From a virus, in IMG/VR virus record IMGVR_UViG_3300048672_000970, positions 1-64,000 of that record: DNA of 64,000 bases, one strand, 5' to 3'. The notes beneath the pieces were generated by a model, which did no database searches, was not told where the DNA came from, and was given only the letters and a program-made list of their open reading frames with translations. Of the stretch, positions 52,111 to 60,608 are shown piece by piece (position 1 is the first letter of the stretch; every line of letters begins with the position of its first letter). A program made the position numbers and the translations under genes.

Positions 52111-52400
52111 GATTTAACGGCTGTTAGCGCGTTCATAGACCAGTTGGCTACCCATGTAGCCTGTCGGATGAAAACTGCTCTAAAGCCCGTTAAACGCGTT
52201 CTAGACCCATGTTCTTATTTGTCACCTATAGGTATTTTACAAATGAACTGAAGAACTGAGTGGAAAGAGCTTAGTGGTAGCTTAGTTGGTTGGTTCGCAG
52301 AAAAGCTTAGTTGAGTAGTGGCGTGAGTCAGCTTGCAGCCGCGAGGCTCAAGATGCGAAAGAACTACTCAACTACTGAAGCCCTACGGGCTGAGGTTAGG
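52111..52400 (+). ncRNA. Module A2: candidate structured RNA (or cruciform)
   Basis: Read on the plus strand the module folds as: hairpin GGCTAC-CCAT-GTAGCC (52146-52161); long stem 52308-52319 with 52363-52374, 12 of 12 pairs; inside it hairpin 52332-52352 (CTTG-AGCC-GCGA-GGCT-CAAG with a GNRA-type loop); then hairpin 52379-52391 (AGCCC-TAC-GGGCT). The same helices recur in A3, B2 and B3 with different paired bases. The module lies upstream of baseplate genes but before their late-type promoter. Confidence 0.5.
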
Positions 52401-52460
52401 TATGAAACGGATTGAAACCGACAGTAGTTGAATTGGTTCATAAAGGTACTGTGAAATTGG

Positions 52461-52728
52461 TTAAACGGGCCATAGCGCCGTTGGATGATGAAGTAGCTAC
52501 CTGGGTAGCCTGTCGGATGAAAACCGCTCTAACGTCCATTTTAGCCCCTTACAAGTCAATTCCTTATTTGTCACCTATAGGTATTTCTCAAATGAACGGA
52601 GAAAAGCTGGGTAGGTGGCTTAGTTAAGTTGGTTCGGAGAGCTTTAGGTGAGTTAAGCTCATGAGGCAGCTTGCAAGCCGGTAGGCTTCAAGATGTGAAG
52701 GACTTACTCGCCTATCCCGGAGGGATAT
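52461..52728 (+). ncRNA. Module A3: candidate structured RNA (or cruciform)
   Basis: Same plan as A2: long stem 52645-52657 with 52703-52714 (one bulge, one G-T pair), inner hairpin 52670-52692 (CTTG-AAGCC-GGTA-GGCTT-CAAG), end hairpin 52713-52727 (TATCCC-GGA-GGGATA). The stem bases differ from A2 at many positions but still pair. A short open frame across this module (71 codons) is rejected as coding. Confidence 0.5.
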
Positions 52729-52742
52729 GGGTTAATTGATAA

Positions 52743-52757
52743 TCTAAATACTGACTA
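52743..52757 (+). promoter_or_regulatory. Late-promoter-like box (TCTAAATACTGACTA) before gp6-like gene
   Basis: TCTAAATA, core TAAATA at 52745-52750, with 15 bases identical to the giant fibre gene promoter (21767-21781, minus strand). The leader to the ATG at 52777 would be about 20 bases. Confidence 0.55.
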
Positions 52758-52776
52758 AAGAAGATTAGGTTAAGGA

Positions 52777-55700
52777 ATGGCATTCAGAAATACAAATAGC
52801 GCCGAGACTTGGGATAAGATTTATGATGCGTTCGACAAAGTAAACTTCGTCGCATATGATTTCAATACCATCAAAGCCTCACTTGTTGATTACATCAAGA
52901 TATACTATCCAGAGTATTTCAATGACTTGATCGACTCTAACGAACTGTTCATCATGATTGATGCATTCGCATTCATCGCTGAACAGTTAGCTTATCGAGT
53001 GGATATGGTCGGCCATGAGAACTTCATCACTACCGCCCAGCGCAAACAATCTATTCTTAAGCTAGCCAAACTTATTTCATATAAGCCAACTCGCAACATT
53101 CCTTTACGTGGCCTAGTCAAATTCACATCTATCACTTCCACTGAACGAGTTATTGATTCACGGGGAATTGATTTATCGGAAACGACTATCAAATGGAATG
53201 ATGCTAATAACACCAATTGGAAAGAGCAATTCATGTTGTTACTCAATCGAGTGATGACTTCCAATTTTGGACAACCGCAAAAGACGTTTGAGATTAATGA
53301 CGTGCAGATGGAAATTTACGGTTTGAATACTGATGGATTCAAAAATGGCGTGATTGGTTATCAAGCGAATGCCGGACTAGATACTTATCCGATGGAATTA
53401 GTTCCTGCCGACTTGGACGAAAATGGGCCGTATGAACGCGAACCTGATTTAACCACTCCTTTCTCGTTCGTCTATTCAAACGATGGCAATGGCGATGCGT
53501 CCGATTTGACGGGTTTCCTAGCCTATACTAAACAAGGGGCATTAACTCGTGTTGACATCTCAATCGATGCTCAATTGCCTAACAGAGAGCTGAAGTTCGC
53601 GCCGCAAAATGTTAACCATACTGACGTGTGGGTTCAGCAACTGGATGCCAATTCAAACGTATCTGTGAGATGGCAGCAAATTGACAACATTTCCGAACAG
53701 AACCTCATTTTTAACGACAGTTCATCAAGGAAGAAGTTTGAAGTTAACACTCTGGAAAATGACCAGATATCAGTGCTTTTCGGTGATGGTGATTTTGTCG
53801 ATGCACCTATTGGTAATTTCCGTGTATGGATGCGGCAATCTGCCAATAGAAACATTTCCATTCAGCGGTCGAAAGTAATTGATTCCCCATTCACTTTCAA
53901 GTATGTGTCAGCGGCCGGTAACTCAGAATCGTGCACTATCACGTTCAGTTTGACTAACACTCTCCAAAATGGGGCGGCATCTGAAACAACTGAACATATT
54001 CGGCAAGCAGCTCCTGCCACTTATTATTCTCAGAACCGAATGGTGAACGGGCAGGACTACAATACGTATATGCTGAAAGACCAGAGTATCCTTCGCATTC
54101 AATCCATTAACAGAACCTTCGCCGGCCAGCCAAAATATATTGACTGGAATGATGCGTCGGGTAGTTATGAGAATGTCAAGATTTTTGGTGATGATGCCCG
54201 AATGGAATATCAATTAGGAATTGAATCGTTGACGGTATCATCTTCCGGACAGGCGTTAGTTGATTCAGTCATTGAACCAATTCTGAAGAAGACGGGTGTC
54301 GTCTCGCTCATTTCTCATGTTGTCGCTTCTACTCCTGCGCTAAAAGGTGTTATCACCCCCGTTCGTCGGTCATTCATTGAAGACAATCGGGCTATGTACA
54401 AGAACGTCAATAACACCAGTGTCCAATTGATTTCAGGCGTCTCGGCCGATGGGTCACTGAAAGAGAAAACTGCCATTCAAGCTGTCATCGACCGACATTA
54501 TTACGGCGAGCCACTTTCATTTGTTGAAGGAACTGACGGCTCAGTTTGGGCGAAGATTCCTAATCCAGATACGTCACCAATGGATGATGGCAAGATTTAT
54601 GCGATGTCTGTTCCACGGACAGTGGACGGCGTGAACAAATATCCTCCGGGTGATGTTGGGTCAGGATTACAACCCATTGCCGAACAAGAATATTTCGGAC
54701 TAAGATATAATCCGATGATGAAGGGTATTGGTAACGGAACGTTAGTTATCAATACTTCCAATCCATCATGGAAAATTGTCGGGGAAGTGTGGACGATTGA
54801 AGTGTTAGCGGACAAAGTTTCGTTCAGTGTCCGGAGCAGTATTCGAGGGACGTTTGCTACTGGTTTGATTGGTCAGACGTATCAAATCAATCCAGCTAAC
54901 GCCAGTCTATCAACCGACTTTTTCACCTTAACTAACGGTTCAGTTGCCTTCGAGCCGGGTGACTCATTTGTCATTGATACTGCATCAGGCGGATTTAGTT
55001 ATCGGACGAATACCTATCCAAATGCGGGTGGTATCTTTCTGCCGAATGGCTGTATCAATTTGAATGGCTATTGGGAAATCATCTCGTATAACGAACTGAC
55101 GCATTATGCAGGTGGTATTGTCAATCCGGGCGATGAAAATCTGTTCACACCGTCCAATTCGTCTCTCATTCAAAAGCAGCATTCTTGGACAATCTTCGTC
55201 AAGAAAGTGAGAAATACACAGACGAATGTTGTCACTGGATATGAGATTCATCATCGGACATTAGACCTTATCGTGCAGTCAAATAACACTAAATTCTGGT
55301 TCAATGAATCGGACAAGATTCTCGACTATTCCACAAAGAAGACAGTGTTTGACAATATCAAAATTTTGCGCAGTAACAAAGATTCGGCGGGTTTGTTATT
55401 CGTCAATAGTCAAATTTATGATGTCGTTGCTGCTATCAAAGATTCTAACGGAAATGTGCAAGTGAATAAACTGTCCATTCTGCCGTCAGATATGTTACAA
55501 GAATCTTCGTCAGGTGATTTGATTCCAGACCGGGCGTTACAGTTTGAATTGGTTTCTGAAGGCAACTACAAATATTTCTATTTGTCAGACCCGACGACCA
55601 TTATTTCAAATCCGGGCGGAACGTGGGAAGATGGGTCGTTTGTTGACACTACTTTCACTTATGGTCGCAGTCAGTTTTTGGATAATGCCGGTGAAGGTCT

Positions 55701-56316
55701 TGATTTCATGTGGAGTCATTATGCCAGTCAGCATAACATTATCGATGGAAGTCCGACTAATATCATTGATGCGTATGTGTTAACTCGTGGCTATTATGAT
55801 AACGTCACCAACTACGTTCGTGGATTGACGGCCGTCAAACCGATTCCGCCAACGTCGTTAGAGTTGCGTAACGCGTATGGCTACATGATTAAGAACAAGA
55901 TGTTGTCCGATACTTTAGTGATGCATTCAGGTAAAATTAAACTGCTGTTCGGTTCATTAGCCGAACCCCAACTACGCGCATCTATCAAAGTAGTTAAAAG
56001 CATGTCAGCATCCATTAGTAACGAACGTATCAAAGAAGAAATTCTAAAAGTAGTTAACACCTATTTCGACATTCTGAATTGGGACTTTGGCGAATCATTT
56101 TACGCAACTGAACTGATTAGTTTAATTCATCAACGGCTTCCCGGTGATGTGGCGGGAGTGGTGTTAGTACCTACTTACAGTTCAAATTCGTTTGGTGATA
56201 TGTTAACTGTCACTTCTGGACTAGATGAAATTTTACAAAGCTGCCTGCAAATGTCGGATATTGAAATTGTTGACGCGTTTTCACCAACCGTAATTAGACA
56301 AGTCAAGACTGTCTGA
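52777..56316 (+). CDS. Baseplate wedge protein, gp6-like (1179 aa)
   Basis: The N-terminal 130 residues (YDFNTIKASLVDYIKIYYPEYF, DAFAFIAEQLAYRVDMVGHENF, RKQSILKLAKLISYKPTR) have the layout of T4 gp6 and baseplate-J-like wedge proteins, where this region precedes a beta-sandwich (LRGLVKFTSITSTERVI). A middle part has VLFGDGDFVDAPIGNFRVW, typical for gp6/gpJ. Gp6 dimers form the inner ring of the baseplate. At 1179 residues it is much longer than T4 gp6 (660 aa), with an inserted beta-rich region at about 590-960. AGG lies 6 bases before the ATG. Confidence 0.8.
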   Translation: MAFRNTNSAETWDKIYDAFDKVNFVAYDFNTIKASLVDYIKIYYPEYFNDLIDSNELFIMIDAFAFIAEQLAYRVDMVGHENFITTAQRKQSILKLAKLISYKPTRNIPLRGLVKFTSITSTERVIDSRGIDLSETTIKWNDANNTNWKEQFMLLLNRVMTSNFGQPQKTFEINDVQMEIYGLNTDGFKNGVIGYQANAGLDTYPMELVPADLDENGPYEREPDLTTPFSFVYSNDGNGDASDLTGFLAYTKQGALTRVDISIDAQLPNRELKFAPQNVNHTDVWVQQLDANSNVSVRWQQIDNISEQNLIFNDSSSRKKFEVNTLENDQISVLFGDGDFVDAPIGNFRVWMRQSANRNISIQRSKVIDSPFTFKYVSAAGNSESCTITFSLTNTLQNGAASETTEHIRQAAPATYYSQNRMVNGQDYNTYMLKDQSILRIQSINRTFAGQPKYIDWNDASGSYENVKIFGDDARMEYQLGIESLTVSSSGQALVDSVIEPILKKTGVVSLISHVVASTPALKGVITPVRRSFIEDNRAMYKNVNNTSVQLISGVSADGSLKEKTAIQAVIDRHYYGEPLSFVEGTDGSVWAKIPNPDTSPMDDGKIYAMSVPRTVDGVNKYPPGDVGSGLQPIAEQEYFGLRYNPMMKGIGNGTLVINTSNPSWKIVGEVWTIEVLADKVSFSVRSSIRGTFATGLIGQTYQINPANASLSTDFFTLTNGSVAFEPGDSFVIDTASGGFSYRTNTYPNAGGIFLPNGCINLNGYWEIISYNELTHYAGGIVNPGDENLFTPSNSSLIQKQHSWTIFVKKVRNTQTNVVTGYEIHHRTLDLIVQSNNTKFWFNESDKILDYSTKKTVFDNIKILRSNKDSAGLLFVNSQIYDVVAAIKDSNGNVQVNKLSILPSDMLQESSSGDLIPDRALQFELVSEGNYKYFYLSDPTTIISNPGGTWEDGSFVDTTFTYGRSQFLDNAGEGLDFMWSHYASQHNIIDGSPTNIIDAYVLTRGYYDNVTNYVRGLTAVKPIPPTSLELRNAYGYMIKNKMLSDTLVMHSGKIKLLFGSLAEPQLRASIKVVKSMSASISNERIKEEILKVVNTYFDILNWDFGESFYATELISLIHQRLPGDVAGVVLVPTYSSNSFGDMLTVTSGLDEILQSCLQMSDIEIVDAFSPTVIRQVKTV

Positions 56317-56318
56317 GC

Positions 56319-56324
56319 TAAATA
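56319..56324 (+). promoter_or_regulatory. Late-promoter-like box (GCTAAATA)
   Basis: GCTAAATA overlaps the end of the gp6-like gene and lies 22 bases before the ATG of the 56346 gene. Confidence 0.4.
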
Positions 56325-56345
56325 ACGTAAAAGGAAACTTACACT

Positions 56346-56783
56346 ATGGCTAAGGATTTTGAAGATATGCCAGATGATACTGGTATTGATGATGACAAGC
56401 AAACAGTTGCCCCCGTGGTGGCGAAGGATGTAGAACAAGAACCGGACGTTGACTATGATGTCAAGTTTGACATGACTGCTTTTGCGCCGGAGCCGAAGGC
56501 TGAAGTGACGGATGAGGTAAAGAGCGTAACAGTTTGTTTTGAATACATTCGCGGTAATGGCTATGGCCCGGACGATGTTTTTGAAGTCGAGCTGCCTATT
56601 ACCGTTAGTGCGTTCACTACCGAAAATGGCAAGGACAAGTGTTCTACCTACACCATCATTCGGCGCCTGCGGTTTGACCGCAAGAAGCTGTATGCGGAAG
56701 CGCTGGCAAATGCGCAACATGTGACGGTGGTTGAATCAATTAACGAATCTACGCGGATGCGCAGACTAGCTGGACTGGAGTGA
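56346..56783 (+). CDS. Hypothetical, possible structural protein (145 aa)
   Basis: An acidic N-terminal third (MAKDFEDMPDDTGIDDDKQ) is followed by a beta-rich domain (VKSVTVCFEYIRGNGYG, YTIIRRLRFDRKKL). Preceded by AAAGGAAACTT. The 3' end overlaps the start of the next gene. Co-directional with the gp6-like gene, so probably a virion or baseplate-assembly component; no family recognised. Confidence 0.6.
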   Translation: MAKDFEDMPDDTGIDDDKQTVAPVVAKDVEQEPDVDYDVKFDMTAFAPEPKAEVTDEVKSVTVCFEYIRGNGYGPDDVFEVELPITVSAFTTENGKDKCSTYTIIRRLRFDRKKLYAEALANAQHVTVVESINESTRMRRLAGLE

Positions 56784-56785
56784 AA

Positions 56786-57361
56786 ATGGCTGACGTAATT
56801 ATCATTGCTAAAGACCCGAGCCTGACTGTTGAAGCAGTCAAGGCATTGAAGGATGCTGAAGTATCGTACAAGCTTGTCTCGATGAAGGATAAGCTGTCCG
56901 CCCTTTTCATGGACGATGAGAAGGAAGAAAAAGAAGAAACCAAGGAAGTACCTAAGGAAGAAAAGCCGGTTGAAAAGCCTGCAGAAAAGGAAGACAGGGG
57001 TGCTAAACCGGAAGGTGAAGATAAAACTGACAAGACCCCGAAGGGTGACGAAGACGGCGTACTTGATGACCTTGATTCACTGGCTCCGAAGGAAGTTAAA
57101 GAAGCATTTGAAGTCAAGCTGTTCGGTGAACCAATTAAGGCTGTGTTTGGTAAACAATCTGTTCTGTTCGTCAATCAATATGCTATCAGTGAAGGTCTGA
57201 ATCCATTTGCGGTATTTGAACTGAATGACATGCAGTGCAAAGTTTTCCGAAATGCAGATGGAACCGTTAATCTGGACGTTATCAGCGAAAGCCGTTCATT
57301 CCGTTTATCGAATGTCGTCATTCGGCAAGGTCGAGAGAACGTATTAGTTATTAAACGCTAA
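56786..57361 (+). CDS. Hypothetical, possible prohead or baseplate protein (191 aa)
   Basis: MADVIIIAKDPSLTVEAVKAL is followed by a very charged Lys/Glu/Pro linker (about 50-105, KEEKEETKEVPKEEKPVEKP) and a C-terminal beta-rich domain (VFGKQSVLFVNQYAISEGLN; LSNVVIRQGRENVLVIKR). Such linkers are common in T4-type scaffold and core proteins, but no homology is claimed. GGAGTGAAA precedes the ATG; GTG two codons earlier overlaps the upstream stop. A strong terminator follows. Confidence 0.55.
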   Translation: MADVIIIAKDPSLTVEAVKALKDAEVSYKLVSMKDKLSALFMDDEKEEKEETKEVPKEEKPVEKPAEKEDRGAKPEGEDKTDKTPKGDEDGVLDDLDSLAPKEVKEAFEVKLFGEPIKAVFGKQSVLFVNQYAISEGLNPFAVFELNDMQCKVFRNADGTVNLDVISESRSFRLSNVVIRQGRENVLVIKR

Positions 57362-57365
57362 TCAA

Positions 57366-57389
57366 AAATCCCCGGCTAGCCGGGGATTT
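57366..57389 (+). terminator. Terminator overlapping the next gene's ribosome binding site
   Basis: AAATCCCCGGC and GCCGGGGATTT form a long perfect stem. The 3' arm GGGGATTT is 7 bases before the ATG of the 57396 gene and is its only Shine-Dalgarno candidate. The same arrangement is seen at 36748-36769. Confidence 0.75.
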
Positions 57390-57395
57390 CACTTT

Positions 57396-57875
57396 ATGCA
57401 TCATCCCATTTATATCTCTGATTACTTATTAACTCAGGCTGAGTGCATTGCCGCGCAAGCTGATTTATCAATCATTCACCAACTGGTCATGGATGAAGTG
57501 CCGATGATTGAGGAAAGATATTGGAGTATAGTCACTAACGTCCATGTCTCTCTTTGTTCGCAATCTGAACTAACATCTTCTCACGAACTGATGGGTATCA
57601 TCTGGATTAAATCGAAACAGACTTCGATGCCATTTTCAGAATCATTACACGTCTTTGGTGGAGATTTCAATCTGCCCAGCTATCGAATCAAATTCGCCCA
57701 AGAAGCAGGTCATCTGATGTTAATGCCGGCCACCCGTCATTTCACCAATCAAATTCTACCTACTGAGTTAGGTGATTTGCTCTACTTCAAAATCGAGATA
57801 GACATGATGGATGGAAATGGGCACAGATGGATATATGAACGTGACAAGTTCACGCATGATAACTCAGCTATCTAG
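57396..57875 (+). CDS. Hypothetical protein, possibly 2OG-oxygenase fold (159 aa)
   Basis: MHHPIYISDYLLTQAECIAA begins a 159-residue protein. FGGDFNLPSYRIKFAQEAGHL, MLMPATRHFTNQILPTELGDLL looks like the double-stranded beta-helix of 2-oxoglutarate/Fe(II) oxygenases (H after a G-x-L-x-x-F/M-P run), but the first H-x-D and the 2OG-binding Arg are not clear. It ends in TAG and overlaps the opposite-strand gene by 8 bases. Confidence 0.45.
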   Translation: MHHPIYISDYLLTQAECIAAQADLSIIHQLVMDEVPMIEERYWSIVTNVHVSLCSQSELTSSHELMGIIWIKSKQTSMPFSESLHVFGGDFNLPSYRIKFAQEAGHLMLMPATRHFTNQILPTELGDLLYFKIEIDMMDGNGHRWIYERDKFTHDNSAI

Positions 57876-58665
57876 GTTGCCAAGACCCTTTGGTTGATGA
57901 TTCACCTTTCCATTCATACACTTTACTTATTTCCATTCTAGCTCCTTTATCACTTTCCGCGTAATTGATATGAATCAAACTCCTAGTCGGGCCAGTATCA
58001 ATTTCAGCTAATGGAGGAAAACCAATTCCTCCAGCCAGTTTGGCATTTTCGACAGGTGATAAACTGATGAATGGGAAGGTAGGAAGTGAAACTAATGTCG
58101 GAAAATTGACATCTTGCCCGTCTGTCAAGCATTCAACCCATTTTGAATTGGTATGGATGTTAGTTATCACCGGATTGACATTCCAATAAGTATGAGTGGC
58201 ATGAGTATCAGGGTCTATTTCTGATACTTCACTGATAGGATAAATTTCCAAGTCAGGTTCAAACTGTTGGTCGGATAAATCAGTTAACTTCACTATCAGC
58301 TTTTGTGAAATAGTCAATACTCCTTTTCTGGCAGGAGTTGAAAAAAGGAGTGTTAGTTCATTCGTGAAAAAGTTCTTCCGGTATAAATTTGCTGTTCCGT
58401 TCTCAATCTTGACCAGTTCGTTATACGCTAAGTTATTGAATAACATCTGTTGAGTAGGTAACTCATTTTTGAAGTGAAGAATAAAATAGCCGGCCTGTAA
58501 TTGAGAGATGAACGAGAACGAAAGGTTGTTATATTTGTCTCCATACTCTTTTGCGCGAAGCATGAATGAACCGACCAGTAATCTTGCTTTTACCAAACTG
58601 TACGTTTTCAAAAATGGCTTAACTGATTTAAGCGGTTGGTATGAATAGGTTGGTAAGTTGCTCAT
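57868..58665 (-). CDS. Hypothetical, probable baseplate protein (265 aa)
   Basis: MSNLPTYSYQPLKSVKPFLK. It is beta-rich in the middle with aromatics (YILHFKNELPTQQM), and ends in a polar tail. It overlaps the PAAR gene by 4 bases and shares its transcript with PAAR and the M23-lysin gene, so it is likely a central-spike or wedge component. The T4 gp53 wedge protein is the expected member at this locus in related phages, but I cannot show similarity. Confidence 0.55.
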   Translation of the reverse strand: MSNLPTYSYQPLKSVKPFLKTYSLVKARLLVGSFMLRAKEYGDKYNNLSFSFISQLQAGYFILHFKNELPTQQMLFNNLAYNELVKIENGTANLYRKNFFTNELTLLFSTPARKGVLTISQKLIVKLTDLSDQQFEPDLEIYPISEVSEIDPDTHATHTYWNVNPVITNIHTNSKWVECLTDGQDVNFPTLVSLPTFPFISLSPVENAKLAGGIGFPPLAEIDTGPTRSLIHINYAESDKGARMEISKVYEWKGESSTKGSWQPR

Positions 58666-58952
58666 TCGACGTTCACATCCGGACTACCTGAAGAAACCAC
58701 CCCATTGTGCCATCTGTCATAATATGCATGGGCGACCATTTTAGTTTTATCTGCAAGTGCAACTGGAAATCCATTGACAAAAACAGTTGAGCTATACGGG
58801 CCAATCAATTGAGAAGGCGGCCACGGGCCATGACCAGTGGTGATGAATGTGTCACTGGTCGTCACTGGCATTCCGTTAGCAAACACGTTGTTACTTCCTT
58901 CGGCAACAACTGACCCGCATGAAATCTCATCTCCTAATCGAACCAGTTTCAT
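58662..58952 (-). CDS. PAAR-domain spike tip protein (T4 gp5.4-like)
   Basis: A 96-residue PAAR protein. MKLVRLGDEISCGSVVAEGS, VFANGMPV, TTGHGPWPPSQLIG and VFVNGFPVALADK are the typical beta-hairpin repeats; conserved His (GHGPW, VAHAYY) and Cys12 may bind the tip zinc. PAAR proteins cap the membrane-piercing spike. The genes on both sides are a lysin and a baseplate protein, consistent with a baseplate cassette. Overlaps both neighbours by 4 bases. Confidence 0.85.
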   Translation of the reverse strand: MKLVRLGDEISCGSVVAEGSNNVFANGMPVTTSDTFITTGHGPWPPSQLIGPYSSTVFVNGFPVALADKTKMVAHAYYDRWHNGVVSSGSPDVNVE

Positions 58953-60556
58953 AACTCACTCCGCAAATCCCTAATTCTAGCCATCCATCCCGACAGAAAT
59001 CTAGCTCTATCCGGATTACTTTTGACAATATCTGCATAGGCAGTTACGCGGGCATCGTACAATCGGTTCAATGCGTTAAGCTCATCCGTCGATGATGAGT
59101 TAGCGGCAATTTCCGCATTTGCTTCCCTCAAAATCTTTAAGCCACGTTCCACGCCATGATTGACACATGCATCAAAATGGAATACAGCAATTTTAGGAGG
59201 TAACGTATCACATTTACCTTTCAACCAATACAGATTGAAATAACGTTTCTTCGCATCATCCAATACTAAGTTAGTAATGTCCATATCAGGATTGGCATGT
59301 TTAGCTACCCCAAATTTTACTTCTCCATCAGGGATAGCTGGTGATTTTTGATAGCCGACATTCTTCCTATCGAACAAAGTAGATATCGACCCTGAGATAA
59401 CGGACGGTAACGTCGGATTCCAAAACTGTCCAACTTCATATTTCATAATCTGATTGAACGCAGTATCGAAAGGTGAGTTGGCAGGTGGTGTTAAATTTTG
59501 ATTGGAAGTATCTGGTGGATAATTGGAAAACGCTTCGCAAGCATCCATTCTCGCTTTAATCTCAGCTTCAGATAAAGCTGCATTTGAATTCTGATTCTGT
59601 ATCGAGTTCAAATCTGCTGAATTATCTTCATTTGTTTTGTTAGCGACATTCAACGACCCACGGATATATGGTAACGGGTCGATTTTAACGCCGTTCGGAA
59701 GCATTAGTTCAAAATGCAAATGATTGCCAAATGACCCACCCGTATTCCCTTCCAAACCAATTTTTTGATTGGCAGGAACATACTGCCCAACTTGCACATA
59801 AATTTTAGCCAAGTGAGCATAACGGGTTGAGCAAAGGACGTTACCCGATGAGCCAACATGCTCAATATCGACATAGTACCCGTAGCCACCAGACGGATTC
59901 CCTCCAGCAAACGTCACTTTTCCATCACAAGCGCAAATGACATCTGTGGTTTTATTTCCATTCAGTGCCAAATCAATTCCATAGTGAAATCTAGGAACTT
60001 GCTGGTCTGCTGGTTTTGATTTATCAGACGGATGAAGTCGCATGCCAAACTTTGAAGTGACAACTGCGCCCGGTAACGGACAAATCAAATGAATACTTTT
60101 GTTATCTGCTCCGTCTGAACTGCAGAAATTGAACGTGCGCATGTCAATAACTTCATTTGAAGCAGAGTACGCTTTCACTTTCAGCTTATAGATTTTACCA
60201 TAGGTGGCAGGGTCTAATGTCCCGTCGAGCAATCCATCTGATAAAAAAGTTAGGCCGGCAAATGAAGTGACAATCTGATTGCTCAGTACCAATTCCCAAT
60301 GGTCGGCAGGATTTGACCCTTCAGTTAATTTGAATTGAACATGGACTAACCCTCCTTTTGAAATGGGGATAGTTGTGTTGTCAATCCGTCCATCTGGGTA
60401 GTCGGTGTACTGGTCATGAACACCTTCCAAATTACCAGCTCGTTTCACATAGCAATCCAAGTTTTCACCCATTCGGTAAGCATGATTGTTTCCGTTCGAA
60501 TCGGCATTACTAGCTGAACCAGCGAACACGGACGGAGTAGGTGGGCAACAACTCAT
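58949..60556 (-). CDS. Baseplate lysin: M23 endopeptidase plus GH108-like domain
   Basis: The 535-residue protein has a beta-rich N-terminal part (1-150), an M23 (lysostaphin-type) domain with FHYGID (190-195), YAHLA (247-251) and NHLHFE (278-283), the zinc-binding and catalytic histidines, then a linker and a C-terminal domain (about 362-535). This last part, KYEVG with Glu374, KFGVAKHANPDMDITNLVLDDA, FHFDACVNHG, resembles GH108 muramidases with their C-terminal helix. It would cut both peptide and glycan bonds of peptidoglycan during infection. Located next to the PAAR gene, as gp5 is in T4, but with different enzymatic parts. Confidence 0.8.
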   Translation of the reverse strand: MSCCPPTPSVFAGSASNADSNGNNHAYRMGENLDCYVKRAGNLEGVHDQYTDYPDGRIDNTTIPISKGGLVHVQFKLTEGSNPADHWELVLSNQIVTSFAGLTFLSDGLLDGTLDPATYGKIYKLKVKAYSASNEVIDMRTFNFCSSDGADNKSIHLICPLPGAVVTSKFGMRLHPSDKSKPADQQVPRFHYGIDLALNGNKTTDVICACDGKVTFAGGNPSGGYGYYVDIEHVGSSGNVLCSTRYAHLAKIYVQVGQYVPANQKIGLEGNTGGSFGNHLHFELMLPNGVKIDPLPYIRGSLNVANKTNEDNSADLNSIQNQNSNAALSEAEIKARMDACEAFSNYPPDTSNQNLTPPANSPFDTAFNQIMKYEVGQFWNPTLPSVISGSISTLFDRKNVGYQKSPAIPDGEVKFGVAKHANPDMDITNLVLDDAKKRYFNLYWLKGKCDTLPPKIAVFHFDACVNHGVERGLKILREANAEIAANSSSTDELNALNRLYDARVTAYADIVKSNPDRARFLSGWMARIRDLRSEL

Positions 60557-60581
60557 TAGATAACTCAGTTCTTCAAACCAG

Positions 60582-60587
60582 TATTTA
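60582..60587 (-). promoter_or_regulatory. Late-promoter-like box (CATAAATACTGG)
   Basis: Minus-strand CATAAATA, closest of all to T4 TATAAATA, about 27 bases before the ATG of the lysin gene. Confidence 0.5.
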
Positions 60588-60608
60588 TGAACCGCATACC
60601 CATTGACT

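Larger units (their letters stand above)
51811..52742. other. Non-coding region A: three structured repeat modules
   Basis: No convincing gene lies in these 930 bases. Three related modules of about 210-290 bases follow each other (A1 51888-52100, A2 52111-52400, A3 52461-52728). Each contains an AACGG-type long-range stem, a GGTAGCC segment, and the invariant 15-mer CTTATTTGTCACCTA (51990-52004, 52214-52228, 52563-52577). The whole region is an inverted, diverged copy of region B at 60,600-61,485. It is bounded by late-type promoters firing outwards at both ends. Confidence 0.75.

Noticed and set aside
52412-52627. 71-codon open frame in region A
   Set aside because: It crosses module A3, whose paralogues A2, B2 and B3 do not keep any frame, and has no ribosome binding site. 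Base changes follow pairing, not codons.
51811-52742. Known large phage RNAs (GOLLD, ROOL) for region A
   Set aside because: Size and setting are suggestive, but I recognise none of their conserved elements, and the triple-module layout with inverted second copy differs. Not named without a covariance search.
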